NCBI RefSeq assembly: GCF_000367365.1
Contig: NZ_BARF01000025.1
Coordinates: 372,001 to 436,000 of the forward strand
Direction of reading: 5' to 3'
Source: Streptomyces prunicolor NBRC 13075
GTDB taxonomy: Bacteria; Actinomycetota; Actinomycetes; Streptomycetales; Streptomycetaceae
DNA: 64,000 nt
Within the stretch, counting starts at the first letter, position 1. Every line of letters starts with the position of its first letter. The notes beneath the pieces are model-generated. The model did no database searches. It worked only from the letters and a program-made list of their open reading frames with translations, and was not told the origin of the DNA. The position numbers and the translations under genes were made by a program. Below, one piece after another: positions 1-10,559 of the stretch.

Positions 1-178
1 CGACGGCGACCACCCGGGGCTGCCCGAGGCCAACCGGCGGATGATCGCGCAGTTCATGGCGCACGGCTTCGCGGGAGCCATCAGGGCATGGCTGAAGGAC
101 CCCGCCGTCACGAAGGACGACATGGTCGACGCGGCCGTCGCCTGCGCGCCCGCCTGGTGGGCGGGCGACGGCAGTTGA
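1..178 (+). CDS. C-terminal end of a TetR/AcrR-type regulator (partial)
   Basis: The left edge cuts this gene. The open frame (first full codon at base 2) gives 58 residues and ends in TGA at 176-178. The visible tail is amphipathic and helical, with a FMAHGFAGAIRAWL-like stretch followed by a VDAAV...PAWW end, which fits the ligand-binding C-terminal domain of TetR-type regulators in Streptomyces. The DNA-binding part lies outside the window, so the assignment rests on tail style only. It converges on the broken VOC gene 16 bases downstream. Confidence 0.5.
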   Translation, partial: DGDHPGLPEANRRMIAQFMAHGFAGAIRAWLKDPAVTKDDMVDAAVACAPAWWAGDGS

Positions 179-194
179 CGAACGGCCCGCTCGG

Positions 195-989
195 CTAGAC
201 GTCCGTCATCGACGGCATCTCGCCCTGCGTCGTGGTCATGTCGATCACCGAGAACGAGGCGCCCTGCGGGTCGCTCAGCGCCGCGAACCGTCCGAAGGGG
301 CTGTCCATGGGACCGAAGCGCAGCACGGCACCGAGCTTGGTGGCCTTGGCGATGGCGTCGTCGCAGTTGTCGACGGTGAAGTAGACGTTGACGTACGACG
401 GCACCTCGGGCGGGAACTCCTCGCCCATCTTCATCCGGCCCAGGACCGTGTTCTCACCGAGGTTGTAGACGCGGAAGTCGACGTTGTCGTCCTCCACCTG
501 CTGTGCCGAGTACGAGAAGACCGCCGGGAAGAACCCGTCCGCCTTCTCCGGTTCGCGGGTGAAGACCTCGGCCCAGGCGTAGGCACCGGGCACGCCCGAG
601 GCCTCGAAGCCCTCGTGGGTGCCGCCCTGCCAGATACCGAAGACCGCGCCGCTGGGCTCACTGGCCAGGCACATCGTGCCGAAGTCGCCGACCTGCATCG
701 GCTCCATCAGCACCTGCCCGCCGTTCTCCCGGACCTTCGCCGCCGTGGCCGCCGCGTCCGGTGACGCCAAGTAGAGGCACCACTGCGACTGCCCCTCCGC
801 TCCGGGCATCGGCGGTACGACCGCCGCCACGGCCTTTCAGTCGACGTAGGCCTGGGTGTAGTTGCCGTACTCCGACGACGCGTCGCCGAAGGTCCAGCCG
901 AGGACGTCGCCGTAGAAGCTCTTCGCTCCCTCGACGTCGCTGAACATCGCGTCGGCCCAACAGGGCGTTCCCTCAGGTTGTACGGCCAT
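195..989 (-). pseudogene. VOC-family (glyoxalase/bleomycin-resistance fold) protein with in-frame TGA
   Basis: The intact gene would encode about 264 residues with two vicinal-oxygen-chelate modules (roughly residues 8-120 and 135-255). The start is ATG at 989-987, behind GGAGAGG. After the words YTQAYVD the frame meets TGA at 839-837 and then continues in the same frame with [10 protein letters not shown]. There is no frame change, so this is one nonsense codon, most simply GGA (Gly) changed to TGA. The second half could restart at the GTG at 830 and yield a lone 211-residue product. Family members are putative dioxygenase or resistance-like proteins of mostly unknown substrate. A base-call error would also explain the stop. 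Confidence 0.8.
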
Positions 990-1094
990 GGCTGCGGCCC
1001 TCTCCGATTGGTGGGGTGTCGTCCGGTTTCTCACGCTAGTCACCCGGGGAGCGGGGCGCGCGCCGAACGCCGAGGTCCGTTCCACACTGGACGT

Positions 1095-2123
1095 ATGGCG
1101 GATACGACGACGATGCGCGCGTGGGCCGTGACCGAGCCGGGGCCCGTCGAGGGAGGCTCACTCCAGCTCGTGGAGAAGCCGGTGCCCGTGCCTGGGGATG
1201 ACGAACTCCTCGTGCACGTGCGCGCGTGCGGGGTGTGCCGGACCGATCTGCATGTCACCGAGGGGGATCTGCCGGTGCACCGGCCCGGGGTGACTCCGGG
1301 GCACGAGGTCGTCGGCGTAGTGGCGGGGTTCGGGGCGGCGGTGAGTGGCTTCACGGTCGGCGACCGGGTGGGCGTCGCGTGGCTGCGGCACACCGACGGC
1401 ACCTGCGTGTACTGCCTGCGCGGGGCCGAGAATCTGTGCCCGCGCTCCGAGTACACCGGCTGGGACGCGGACGGCGGCTACGCGGAGTACACGACCGTAC
1501 CGGCCGCGTTCGCCCACCGACTCCCCGCCGACCTCGACGACGTCGCCCTGGCGCCCCTGCTGTGCGCCGGGATCATCGGCTACCGTGCCCTGCGCCGGGC
1601 CGCGCTGCCACCGGGCGGTCGGCTCGGTCTCTACGGCTTCGGGGGCAGCGCCCATCTGTGCGCCCAGGTGGCACTGGCCGAGGGGGCCACCGTGCATGTG
1701 CTGACCCGGGGCCGGGCTGCGCGGCGGCTCGCGCTGGAGCTGGGGGCGGCCTCGGCGCGTGACGCGTACGAGGCGCCGCCGGAGCCGCTCGACAGCGCGA
1801 TCCTGTTCGCGCCGGTCGGCGATCTCGTCCCGGTGGCGCTGCGGGCGCTCGACCGGGGCGGCGTCCTCGCGATCGCCGGCATCCACCTCAGCGACACACC
1901 GCCCCTGAACTACGAGCACGAGCTGTTCTACGAACGGGAGTTGCGCAGCGTCACCTCCAACACCCGTGCGGACGCACGGGAGTTCCTCGATCTGGCCGCC
2001 CGGCACGACGTGCGCGCGACCACGCACACCTATCCGCTCTCGCGGGCCTCGGACGCGCTGACGGATCTGAAGGCCGGTCGCTTCGACGGGGCCGCGGTTC
2101 TGGTGAACGACCTCAGCAGGTAG
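1095..2123 (+). CDS. zinc-dependent alcohol dehydrogenase (MDR superfamily)
   Basis: This 342-residue cytosolic oxidoreductase interconverts alcohols and aldehydes with NAD(P)H. The N-terminal GroES-like domain (about 10-130) carries the catalytic-zinc set CGVCRTDLH (Cys45) and GHE (His70-Glu71). A structural-zinc lobe lies at 101-115, and a nucleotide-binding fold at about 150-290 has [11 protein letters not shown]. Of the four structural cysteines only Cys104, Cys107 and Cys115 are present; the first position (101) is Asp. The chosen ATG lies in a non-coding gap; an upstream in-frame ATG would overlap the VOC gene and adds unrelated sequence. The gene is divergent from the VOC pseudogene and stands alone. 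Substrate is unknown. Confidence 0.9.
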   Translation: MADTTTMRAWAVTEPGPVEGGSLQLVEKPVPVPGDDELLVHVRACGVCRTDLHVTEGDLPVHRPGVTPGHEVVGVVAGFGAAVSGFTVGDRVGVAWLRHTDGTCVYCLRGAENLCPRSEYTGWDADGGYAEYTTVPAAFAHRLPADLDDVALAPLLCAGIIGYRALRRAALPPGGRLGLYGFGGSAHLCAQVALAEGATVHVLTRGRAARRLALELGAASARDAYEAPPEPLDSAILFAPVGDLVPVALRALDRGGVLAIAGIHLSDTPPLNYEHELFYERELRSVTSNTRADAREFLDLAARHDVRATTHTYPLSRASDALTDLKAGRFDGAAVLVNDLSR

Positions 2124-2203
2124 GCGGCGCACGGGGGTTCCCGGACGCCTACCGCAACGGCAGTTTCCCGTATCCGCTGATCGCGGCCGACCGGGTCCGA
2201 GTC

Positions 2204-2632
2204 TCAGCGCCCGGCGATCATGGAGGCCGCCTCCGGGAGGCCGGGCACCGGGTCCAGTACGTCCAGCGTGCCGTGCGCCCGCAACAGGCGCACGGTGCGC
2301 GGGGCGCACACCACGGCGAACCCCGCCTCGAACTCCCGCACCCGGCGGCGGAAGCGCAGGACCAGGTTGAGGCCGGTGGAGTCGATGAACGTGGTGCGGC
2401 GCAGATCGACGACGTACGCGGGCGCGCGCACGGCGACGACGGAGTCCAGCCACTCGCGCAGCGGGCCGGCGGTCGCGAGGTCGAGGTCGCCGTGCAGGTC
2501 GACGACCAGCAGGCCGTCCCGCGCGCCCAGCAGGGCGTGTTGGCCGGGCGCGGGCCAGGCCGGGGTGGGCACCGGCTCCAGGTTTGTGGCGTGCAACAGG
2601 TCGTTCTCGGACAACAGGCTGTTCTCGCGCAA
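2204..2632 (-). CDS. STAS-domain anti-sigma factor antagonist
   Basis: This 142-residue protein has one STAS domain (about 38-140) of the SpoIIAA/RsbV type. The phospho-acceptor motif FIDSTGL places Ser85 as the residue expected to be phosphorylated by an RsbW-like kinase. When unphosphorylated, such proteins bind an anti-sigma factor and free the sigma factor. No ATG sits near the domain; the TTG at 2632-2630 follows GGGGACGG at good spacing and is the best start. The first 15 residues contain a short internal repeat (EN.LL). It is divergent from the response regulator, whose upstream region has a SigB-like promoter, so both may belong to the general stress network. Confidence 0.8.
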   Translation of the reverse strand: MRENSLLSENDLLHATNLEPVPTPAWPAPGQHALLGARDGLLVVDLHGDLDLATAGPLREWLDSVVAVRAPAYVVDLRRTTFIDSTGLNLVLRFRRRVREFEAGFAVVCAPRTVRLLRAHGTLDVLDPVPGLPEAASMIAGR

Positions 2633-2748
2633 GGTGTTCCGTCCCCGTTCCGTGCCTTTCGCGCGCGGGCGCGCGATCCGGCGCGGGTCCGTGCGGCGGC
2701 TTCGACATCCCCGCACCGCACGAGCCCGCGCCGGAACTCCCCCCGAGC

Positions 2749-2772
2749 GGCTCCCCCTTGAACCGTGGGTAC
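2749..2772 (+). promoter_or_regulatory. SigB-like promoter upstream of the two-component genes
   Basis: The sequence reads GGCT, 14 bases, then GGGTAC (2767-2772), matching the published Streptomyces SigB consensus GNNT-N14-16-GGGTA(C/T). It points toward the response regulator, 93 bases upstream of its ATG. No transcript data are available. Confidence 0.5.
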
Positions 2773-2810
2773 CAACTGTTCTACCTTCGCCACATGGTCG
2801 GGGCATCAAC

Positions 2811-2840
2811 GCCCGCTCATCAGCGACACAACGAGCGGGC
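2811..2840 (+). promoter_or_regulatory. Perfect 8-bp hairpin in the 5' leader of the response regulator
   Basis: GCCCGCTC (2811-2818) and GAGCGGGC (2833-2840) form a perfect stem with a 14-base loop, 24 bases before the ATG and downstream of the SigB-like promoter. It may stabilise the mRNA or act as an operator. Function is inferred only. Confidence 0.35.
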
Positions 2841-2864
2841 AGCAGTTGGGCCAGGTGATCCGGA

Positions 2865-3539
2865 ATGCGTCCGCACCTCGCCCTGATCGAGGACGAACCC
2901 GATTTCGCACTGATGTGCCGTTCCTATCTGGAACGCGAGGGATTCACCGTCACCTGGGCCATGGACGCCCGAGCCGGCAAGTCCGTCCTCTACGAGAGCC
3001 GCGTCGATCTCGCCGTACTCGATCTGGGCCTCCCGGACGGCAGCGGCCTCGAACTCCTGCGGGCACTGCGCTCCACCAGCCGCCTCCCGGTCATCGTGGT
3101 CACCGGGCGCGGCGCCGAGGCCGACCGGGTGGCGGGACTGGAGATCGGCGCCGACGACTACCTGGTCAAGCCGTTCTCCCAACGGGAGTTGGTGGCCCGC
3201 ATCCGAGCAGTGCTGCGCAGATCGCAGCCGCCGGAGATGCCGGCGGTCCTCCAGATCGGCTCGCTGCGGATCGACACGGCGGCCCGCCAGGCGTCTGCCG
3301 ACGGCGTCCTCCTGACGCTACGGCCCAAGGAGTACGCCCTGTTGGAGATGCTCGGGGAGGCGCCCGGCCGGGTGTTCTCCACGGAGCAGGTGCTGGAGCG
3401 GATCTGGGGTGCCTCCTGGCAGCAGCCCGCGACCGTGATCGAGCACGTGTACCGCCTGCGCGGCAAGCTCGCGGCACTCCCCACGCCCGCACCCCGGATC
3501 ACCACGGTCCGCGGGTACGGCTACCGCCTCGACCCCTGA
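2865..3539 (+). CDS. OmpR-family response regulator
   Basis: This 224-residue protein has a receiver domain (1-118) with the acidic pair EDE at 9-11, phospho-acceptor Asp53 in LDLGLPDG and Lys102 in DDYLVKPF. A Trans_reg_C winged helix follows (about 128-222). It should be phosphorylated by a histidine kinase and bind DNA to control transcription. AGGTG precedes the ATG. The hybrid kinase gene begins 8 bases downstream, so the two are co-transcribed and likely cognate partners. The input signal and target genes cannot be read from the sequence. Confidence 0.93.
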   Translation: MRPHLALIEDEPDFALMCRSYLEREGFTVTWAMDARAGKSVLYESRVDLAVLDLGLPDGSGLELLRALRSTSRLPVIVVTGRGAEADRVAGLEIGADDYLVKPFSQRELVARIRAVLRRSQPPEMPAVLQIGSLRIDTAARQASADGVLLTLRPKEYALLEMLGEAPGRVFSTEQVLERIWGASWQQPATVIEHVYRLRGKLAALPTPAPRITTVRGYGYRLDP

Positions 3540-3547
3540 GAGTCGCC

Positions 3548-5212
<1,665 letters not shown>

Positions 5213-5289
5213 TCGGGCGTCTTCCGCCTTCCGTCCGGCTGTGCTTGCCTGAGGGGCCGTTTTCCGGTGCCGGGGGCGGGAGTTGGCGT

Positions 5290-6204
5290 ATGCGGAAGCC
5301 GTGGATCGTGAGTGTGGTGCTGGCCGGAGTGCTGCTCGGCGCGTGCACGGACCCGTCGTCCGGGCCCGAGGTCGCGCCGCCCACCCCGTCCGTGCCGACC
5401 ACCACACAACGACAGGCGCCGGTCTCGCCGAGCAGTGCTCCGGTGGTGAAGTCGGCGCCCCGGGTTCTGTACCTCGGTGACTCCCTCGCGATGGAGAGCC
5501 AGAAAGTGCTCGGGCGGGAACTACGCGGCGAGTTGGACGCGACGTACACGAGCGCCCCGTACTCGGGGACCACACCGTGCGACTACCTGGAGGGCACCAA
5601 GGAGGGGTCACTGGTCCCGGACGCGGACAAGGCACCCGCGCTGGTGCGTTCACTCCACCCGGACTACGTGGTGCTCCAGTTCTGGGGCAACGCGTGGGGC
5701 TACACACCCTGCATGGACGGGATCACCTACGACGCCGACCGGGAGGCGTACTTCGCGCGGTACAAGGCCGACGTCAAGAAGCTCACCGCGCAGATCGCGA
5801 CCGCCGCGGGCGCTCAACGGCCCACGATCGTCTGGCTGTTGCAGGGACCCGACCCGATCACCCCCGAGCGCGTCCGGGCCGTGAACGCGCTCTACGAGAC
5901 GGAGGCCAGGTCAGCGGGGGACATCGTCGCCGACGCCGGCCGGACCGTGAGCCGTACCGGAGCCCGCTACACCTGGACCCAGTACCTCCCCTGCACCGCC
6001 TACGAACGCGCCCACCCCGACTACTGCACCCAGCCGGGCAACGGGCGTACGGCCCTGCACCTCGACACGGACTACCTGCACTTCTGCCTGGCGCCGACGA
6101 CCTCGACGCCGAGGCCGTGCCCGGTCCCCTCCCCCGGCATCCTGCGGATCGCCCGGGAGATCACTCGGGTGATCGGCGCTCAGACCCCAACTCCGTCTCG
6201 ATGA
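5290..6204 (+). CDS. SGNH/GDSL-type hydrolase lipoprotein
   Basis: This 304-residue protein has a lipoprotein signal (KPW, hydrophobic stretch, lipobox LLGAC with Cys19), so it is exported and anchored to the outer face of the membrane. A Pro/Thr/Ser-rich linker (about 22-55) leads to the hydrolase fold, which starts with YLGDSLAMES (catalytic Ser in GDS). The fold ends with a D..YLHF segment that can supply Asp and His. Such proteins remove ester-linked acyl groups from polysaccharides, lipids or glycoconjugates; the substrate is not evident. A GGGAG site precedes the ATG. Its last 44 bases overlap the convergent TetR gene. Confidence 0.85.
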   Translation: MRKPWIVSVVLAGVLLGACTDPSSGPEVAPPTPSVPTTTQRQAPVSPSSAPVVKSAPRVLYLGDSLAMESQKVLGRELRGELDATYTSAPYSGTTPCDYLEGTKEGSLVPDADKAPALVRSLHPDYVVLQFWGNAWGYTPCMDGITYDADREAYFARYKADVKKLTAQIATAAGAQRPTIVWLLQGPDPITPERVRAVNALYETEARSAGDIVADAGRTVSRTGARYTWTQYLPCTAYERAHPDYCTQPGNGRTALHLDTDYLHFCLAPTTSTPRPCPVPSPGILRIAREITRVIGAQTPTPSR

Positions 6205-6829
6205 GCCGATTGAGGTGCCGGCGGGCATCCTGGGTGCTCAACGGGGGTGCCTGGCGCAGCCGTTGCAGGGCGAGGCCGTCGGCGAGGGCGGCGAAACGGA
6301 CGGTGAAGCCGTCGAGGTCATCGGCGTCGAACTCGCCGTCGGTGACGCCCCGTTGGGCCAGTGCGCGGATCTGCTGGTGCCAGGTCTCGTAGCGATGGGC
6401 CTGGCCGCCGCTGAAGGCCGCGTCCGTGCCCTGCTCGCCCGCGTTCCAGTAGTCGAACCACATCCGCCAGTGCCGGTCGGTGTCCTCCGTGAACAGCGCG
6501 TCGACGAGCAGCCGCAGCGCCTCGGCCCCGCTCGTCGCCTGCTCGGCAGCCTCGCTCAACTCGGCGTAGTAGCGCTCGATATGGAGGACCATCGCCTCGG
6601 AGAGGATCTCCTGCACGCTGCCGAAGTGGTACGTGACAGTGCCGACGGAGACACCGGCCGCCGCCGCCACGTCCCGGACGCCGACCGCGGCATAACCGCG
6701 TTCCGCTATCAACGGGACGGCCGCCTCGACGATGAGCCGGCGGCGCACCTCGGTGGGCTGCCGGGTGCGGTCGGCGGCGGCGACGGCGCGACGCGGGGAC
6801 TTCGCGGCCGGCTGCTTGGCGGCCGTCAT
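6161..6829 (-). CDS. TetR/AcrR-family regulator, last gene of the ABC-CocE operon
   Basis: This 222-residue protein has an N-terminal helix-turn-helix (about 28-75; IVEAAVPLIAERGY...VSVGTVTYHFGS) and a long helical ligand domain. The ATG at 6829 overlaps the TGA of the hydrolase (ATGA), indicating translational coupling; two further upstream ATG codons would lie inside the hydrolase and add no homology. As the last gene of the transporter-hydrolase operon it is expected to repress that operon in response to the transported compound or its hydrolysis product. Candidate operators lie ahead of the first gene (14004-14062). Confidence 0.9.
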   Translation of the reverse strand: MTAAKQPAAKSPRRAVAAADRTRQPTEVRRRLIVEAAVPLIAERGYAAVGVRDVAAAAGVSVGTVTYHFGSVQEILSEAMVLHIERYYAELSEAAEQATSGAEALRLLVDALFTEDTDRHWRMWFDYWNAGEQGTDAAFSGGQAHRYETWHQQIRALAQRGVTDGEFDADDLDGFTVRFAALADGLALQRLRQAPPLSTQDARRHLNRLIETELGSERRSPE

Positions 6830-8832
6830 CCCGACGTCCTCGGGGTGGTGCGGTGCCATGCTCGCTCGGCCACTGTCTCTCCGTTCGCCCGTGCTTCGAC
6901 CCGGCTGTCCATGACGAAGTCCGCGGCCGTGGCGCACAGCTCCGTCCGCGCCATGATCTCAGCGTCGTAGTCGTCCCCGCGGCGCAACCGGATCCGCCAC
7001 TCCGACACGGCGTTCGCGGACAGCGGGTCGTCGCCGTGGATGCGGTACGTCTCCCGCGCGCTCTCCTCGTAGCGCAGCCCGTCCGGATACGTCCGCGATC
7101 CCCCGTAGTTGGGGTCGACCTCCAGCGTCCACTCCCCCTTGGCGACATCGTGCGTGACGAGCCGCTCGGGAGTCGGCTCGGCGGGCCGGTCGTAGGTCAC
7201 ATCGAGCGGTGTCGCCTGTTCGGGCTCCTCGAAACGGATCAGCGGCTCGTCTCCGGCTTCCCGCACGGGCAGTTCTACGGCGCTCTCGGCCGGGACGATC
7301 CGCAACTCGCCGCGCTCGCCGTGCGGCCACACCCACGGCCAGTACGTGTCGGAGACGGCGAGGCGGATGCGGTGGCCGGGCGGGACGGCGTAGCCGATGC
7401 CGGTCAGCTCGAACTCGACGTCCTCGTACGTCCCCGGTGTCCACTCGACGGCCCGATCACGGCCGTGTCTGCTCAGCAGGTTGAGCACGCCGCGCGTGAC
7501 GAGCGTGGACGAGCCGTCCGGCGCCACGTCGCACAGGCGGGCGATGACGTGGGCGCGCGGGGTGCCGCTGTCGAGGCGGAGCCGGACGCGCGGGCGGCCG
7601 AGGATCTCGACGCGTTCGGTGAGCGGCTCGGAGTCGAAGCACACCGAGCGGCCGTCCTCCTCGCGCTGGTCCGGCGGCAGGTCGCTCGCGTTGCCGAAGG
7701 GGAAGAAGCGGCCGGCGTCGAGGCCGGTGTGCTGCGGGGAGCGTACGAGGACGGGTTCCGCGCTCGCACCGAGCGGACGCGAGTCCCAACTGACCTTCTG
7801 GCTCGGCCACTTGGCATCACCCACCCAACGTCCCGGCAGCACGTCGTACGACGTCGCCGGCGGGACCGGGTCGGTGATCCAGGCCCGCAGCAGGGGCTCG
7901 TCCATGGCTCCCGTGTCGATGCCCTTGAGGTGCTGGTCCCACCAGCGCAGGGTCTCCTGGAGGAAGCCGATCGCCGGGCCGGGCGGCAGGCCCCGGTCGG
8001 GGTACTGGTGCGACCAGGGGCCGACGATGCCCCGGACGCGGTCCTCGGGCAGGTGCTCGACGAGCCGCAACACGGCGTCCCGGTACGGGTCGTTCCAGCC
8101 GCCGACCGCGAGGACGGCCGCGTCGATCGCGGTGTAGTCCTCGCAGACGCTGCCGTGCTTCCAGTAGGCGTCACGCTGTTGGTGGTCGAGCCAGGTGTGC
8201 AGGAAGGGTTCGAGGGCGTCGAGGCGCTCGCGCCACATCGGCACCCAGCGGTCCGCACCGACGCTCGCCGGGTCCGGCGGGCGGGACGCGAAGGCCAGCA
8301 TGGTTCCCGCCCAGGCGAGCATGTCGATGCCGAGGACTGCGCCGCCCGTGTAGTGGACGTCGTTGTCGTACCGGTCGTCGGTCGAGCAGACGGTGACGAT
8401 CGCCTTGAGCGGTTCCGGGGCGAGCGCGGCGATCTGGAGGGAGTTGAAGCCGCCCCAGGAGATGCCGAACATACCGACCTTGCCGGTGCACCAGGCCTGC
8501 GCGGCAAGCCAGTTGACGACGTCGACGCCGTCCGCGAGTTCCTGCGCGTCGTACTCGTCGCCGGGCAGGCCCTCACTGTCGCCGTGGCCCCGGATGTCGA
8601 CGCGGACGGAGGCGTAACCGTGTCCTGCGTACCAGGGGTGGCGCTGTGCGTCGCGCGGCGCGGTCCAGTCGCTCTTGCGGTACGGGAGGTATTCGAGCAG
8701 CGCGGGCACCGGGTCCGACTCGGCGTCGACCGGCCGCCAGACACGGGCGTGCAGCCGGGTCCTTCCGTCCCGGGTGGGGATCCAGACGTCCTCACGGACG
8801 ACCTGGCGCTCGAACTGTTCGCGGTACTTCAC
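6826..8832 (-). CDS. CocE/NonD family hydrolase (X-Pro dipeptidyl-peptidase S15 fold)
   Basis: This 668-residue alpha/beta hydrolase belongs to the cocaine-esterase/S15 family. The nucleophile elbow is GISWGG (Ser125), the region RGHGDSEG lies upstream of it, and a conserved GPWSH supplies the likely catalytic His. A C-terminal jelly-roll domain (about 400-560) follows, as usual for the family, and an extra tail of about 100 residues extends the protein beyond typical length. No signal peptide is present, so it acts in the cytosol. It overlaps its neighbours by four bases on each side and sits just after a dipeptide-type ABC transporter, suggesting that it hydrolyses the imported amide or ester. 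Confidence 0.92.
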   Translation of the reverse strand: MKYREQFERQVVREDVWIPTRDGRTRLHARVWRPVDAESDPVPALLEYLPYRKSDWTAPRDAQRHPWYAGHGYASVRVDIRGHGDSEGLPGDEYDAQELADGVDVVNWLAAQAWCTGKVGMFGISWGGFNSLQIAALAPEPLKAIVTVCSTDDRYDNDVHYTGGAVLGIDMLAWAGTMLAFASRPPDPASVGADRWVPMWRERLDALEPFLHTWLDHQQRDAYWKHGSVCEDYTAIDAAVLAVGGWNDPYRDAVLRLVEHLPEDRVRGIVGPWSHQYPDRGLPPGPAIGFLQETLRWWDQHLKGIDTGAMDEPLLRAWITDPVPPATSYDVLPGRWVGDAKWPSQKVSWDSRPLGASAEPVLVRSPQHTGLDAGRFFPFGNASDLPPDQREEDGRSVCFDSEPLTERVEILGRPRVRLRLDSGTPRAHVIARLCDVAPDGSSTLVTRGVLNLLSRHGRDRAVEWTPGTYEDVEFELTGIGYAVPPGHRIRLAVSDTYWPWVWPHGERGELRIVPAESAVELPVREAGDEPLIRFEEPEQATPLDVTYDRPAEPTPERLVTHDVAKGEWTLEVDPNYGGSRTYPDGLRYEESARETYRIHGDDPLSANAVSEWRIRLRRGDDYDAEIMARTELCATAADFVMDSRVEARANGETVAERAWHRTTPRTSG

Positions 8833-10559
8833 AAAGCTCCTTCTGCCACAGGGGCGTTGAGGGGGCGCCAGCGTCGGACACGGTGGCCGTCGGTGCCGTG
8901 CTCGGTCCAGATGTCGTCGCCGTCCGCCGCGTCGGCCCAGTCGGCAGTGTCGTCAACGTAGGGCTGCGCGTCGGGGTCGGGTTCGAGGGCGGCGGCCATG
9001 AGCTGGCGGGTGTAGGGGTGTTGGGGGTCGGCGAAGACGGTCTCCGTCGGGCCCTCCTCGACGACGACTCCGTGGCGCAGGACGACGACCCGGTCCGCGA
9101 TGCCCCGTACGACGGCCAGGTCGTGGCTGATGAACAGGCAGGCCAGGTCGCGTTCGCGGCGCAGGTCGTCGAGAAGCCGGAGCACATCGGCCTGGACCGA
9201 TACATCCAGGGCGGTGGTGATCTCGTCGGCGATCAGGACGTCCGGCTCGCCCGCCAACGCCCTTGCTATGCCTATGCGTTGGCGCTGGCCGCCGGAGAGC
9301 TGCGCGGGCAGGCGGTCGGCGAGGGCCGGGTCGAGGCGTACGTCGGCGATGAGTTGGCGGGCCCGCTCGGTCGCCTCCGGGCGGTCGGCCGCCGTGCCGA
9401 AGAAGCGCAGGGGGTGGCGGACCGCGTCGCCCACGGAGCGGCGGGGGTTGAGCGAGGTGTCGGCGTTCTGGAAGACGAGCTGTACCCGGCGGCGCAGGGA
9501 CAGCGGTCGTTGCTGTGCCGGGCGGGCCAGGTCGCCGTCCGCGTGTTTCATCGTGCCGCCGGACGGGGTGCGCAGTCCGGCCAGGCTCCACGCGAGGGTG
9601 GACTTGCCGCTGCCCGACTCGCCCACCAGGGCGAGGACTTCGCCGCGCCGGACGTCGAAGGAGACGCCGTGCACGGCACGGGTGCTGCCGTAGTCGATGG
9701 TGATGTCCTGCGCGGAGACGGCGACGGGGGCGTCGACGGGGACTTCCGACCTGGGCCTGACCTCCCGCTCCCCCGCCTCGCCGACGACCGCGAGCCCGGT
9801 GTCGTCGAGGCGCGGCACGCTCGCCAACAGGCGCTTGGTGTACGGGTCCTGGGGCTGGGCGAACAGCTGCCGCGTGGTCGCCGACTCCACCACTCGCCCG
9901 GACCGCAGGACGGTCACCTCGTCGGCCATGTGCGCGACGACGCCGAGGTCGTGGCTCACCAGCACTGCGGCGAGGCCGAGTTCGTCGCTCAGGGCGGCGA
10001 TCAGGTCGAGGACGCTGCGCTGGGTGATGACGTCCAGGCCGGTGGTCGGCTCGTCGAGGACGAGGACCTTGGGGCGGGCGGCGATGGCCATGGCGATGGC
10101 GACCCGCTGCTGCTGGCCGCCGGAGAGTTCGTGCGGGTAGCGGCGGGCCAACTCCGCCGGGCGTGGCAGCCGGACCTGTTCGAGGAGGTCGACGACGGGG
10201 ACGTCACCGCCCGCCTCGGCGATCTGCCGTCCGATGCGCATGGAGGGGGTGAGGGCGTGGCCGGCGTTCTGCCCGACCATGGCGACCGTTCCGCCGCGCA
10301 GCTGTCGCAACTCCCGTGCGGGCAGGGCGAAGACGTCCGCTCCGGACACCTCGACCGAGCCCCCGGTGATCCGCGAGCCGTGGCGCAGATGCCCGAGCAG
10401 GGTCGCGGCGATGGTCGACTTGCCGCTGCCGGACTCACCGACAAGAGCGTGGGTCTGGCCCTCGGCAACGTCCAGCGACACCTCGTGCACGACGGGGACG
10501 TCCTGGCCGCCCGAACGGTAGGCCACGGAAAGGGAGTTGACGGACACGATCGAGGCCAT
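8829..10559 (-). CDS. ABC transporter ATP-binding protein, tandem DppD-DppF fusion
   Basis: This 576-residue protein joins two nucleotide-binding domains of the dipeptide/oligopeptide/nickel importer family. Domain one (about 1-260) has GESGSGKST and LSGGQQQR; domain two (about 290-520) has GESGSGKST and LSGGQRQR, each with its own Walker B (VLVLDEPT and VLIADEIT). A single chain thus supplies the ATPase pair that powers the two permeases. The ATG at 10559 shares one base with the preceding TGA (TGATG); an upstream in-frame start would overlap the permease by 34 bases. The stop overlaps the hydrolase start (ATGA). Confidence 0.95.
   Translation of the reverse strand: MASIVSVNSLSVAYRSGGQDVPVVHEVSLDVAEGQTHALVGESGSGKSTIAATLLGHLRHGSRITGGSVEVSGADVFALPARELRQLRGGTVAMVGQNAGHALTPSMRIGRQIAEAGGDVPVVDLLEQVRLPRPAELARRYPHELSGGQQQRVAIAMAIAARPKVLVLDEPTTGLDVITQRSVLDLIAALSDELGLAAVLVSHDLGVVAHMADEVTVLRSGRVVESATTRQLFAQPQDPYTKRLLASVPRLDDTGLAVVGEAGEREVRPRSEVPVDAPVAVSAQDITIDYGSTRAVHGVSFDVRRGEVLALVGESGSGKSTLAWSLAGLRTPSGGTMKHADGDLARPAQQRPLSLRRRVQLVFQNADTSLNPRRSVGDAVRHPLRFFGTAADRPEATERARQLIADVRLDPALADRLPAQLSGGQRQRIGIARALAGEPDVLIADEITTALDVSVQADVLRLLDDLRRERDLACLFISHDLAVVRGIADRVVVLRHGVVVEEGPTETVFADPQHPYTRQLMAAALEPDPDAQPYVDDTADWADAADGDDIWTEHGTDGHRVRRWRPLNAPVAEGAL

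Noticed and set aside
837..839. TGA in the VOC gene as a selenocysteine codon
   Set aside because: The family has no selenoproteins, the replaced residue is expected to be Gly, and no selenocysteine insertion structure is evident.
2765..3547. Upstream extension of the histidine kinase frame across the response regulator
   Set aside because: The frame is open by chance; PAS homology begins at the ATG at 3548 and the response regulator is complete in another frame.
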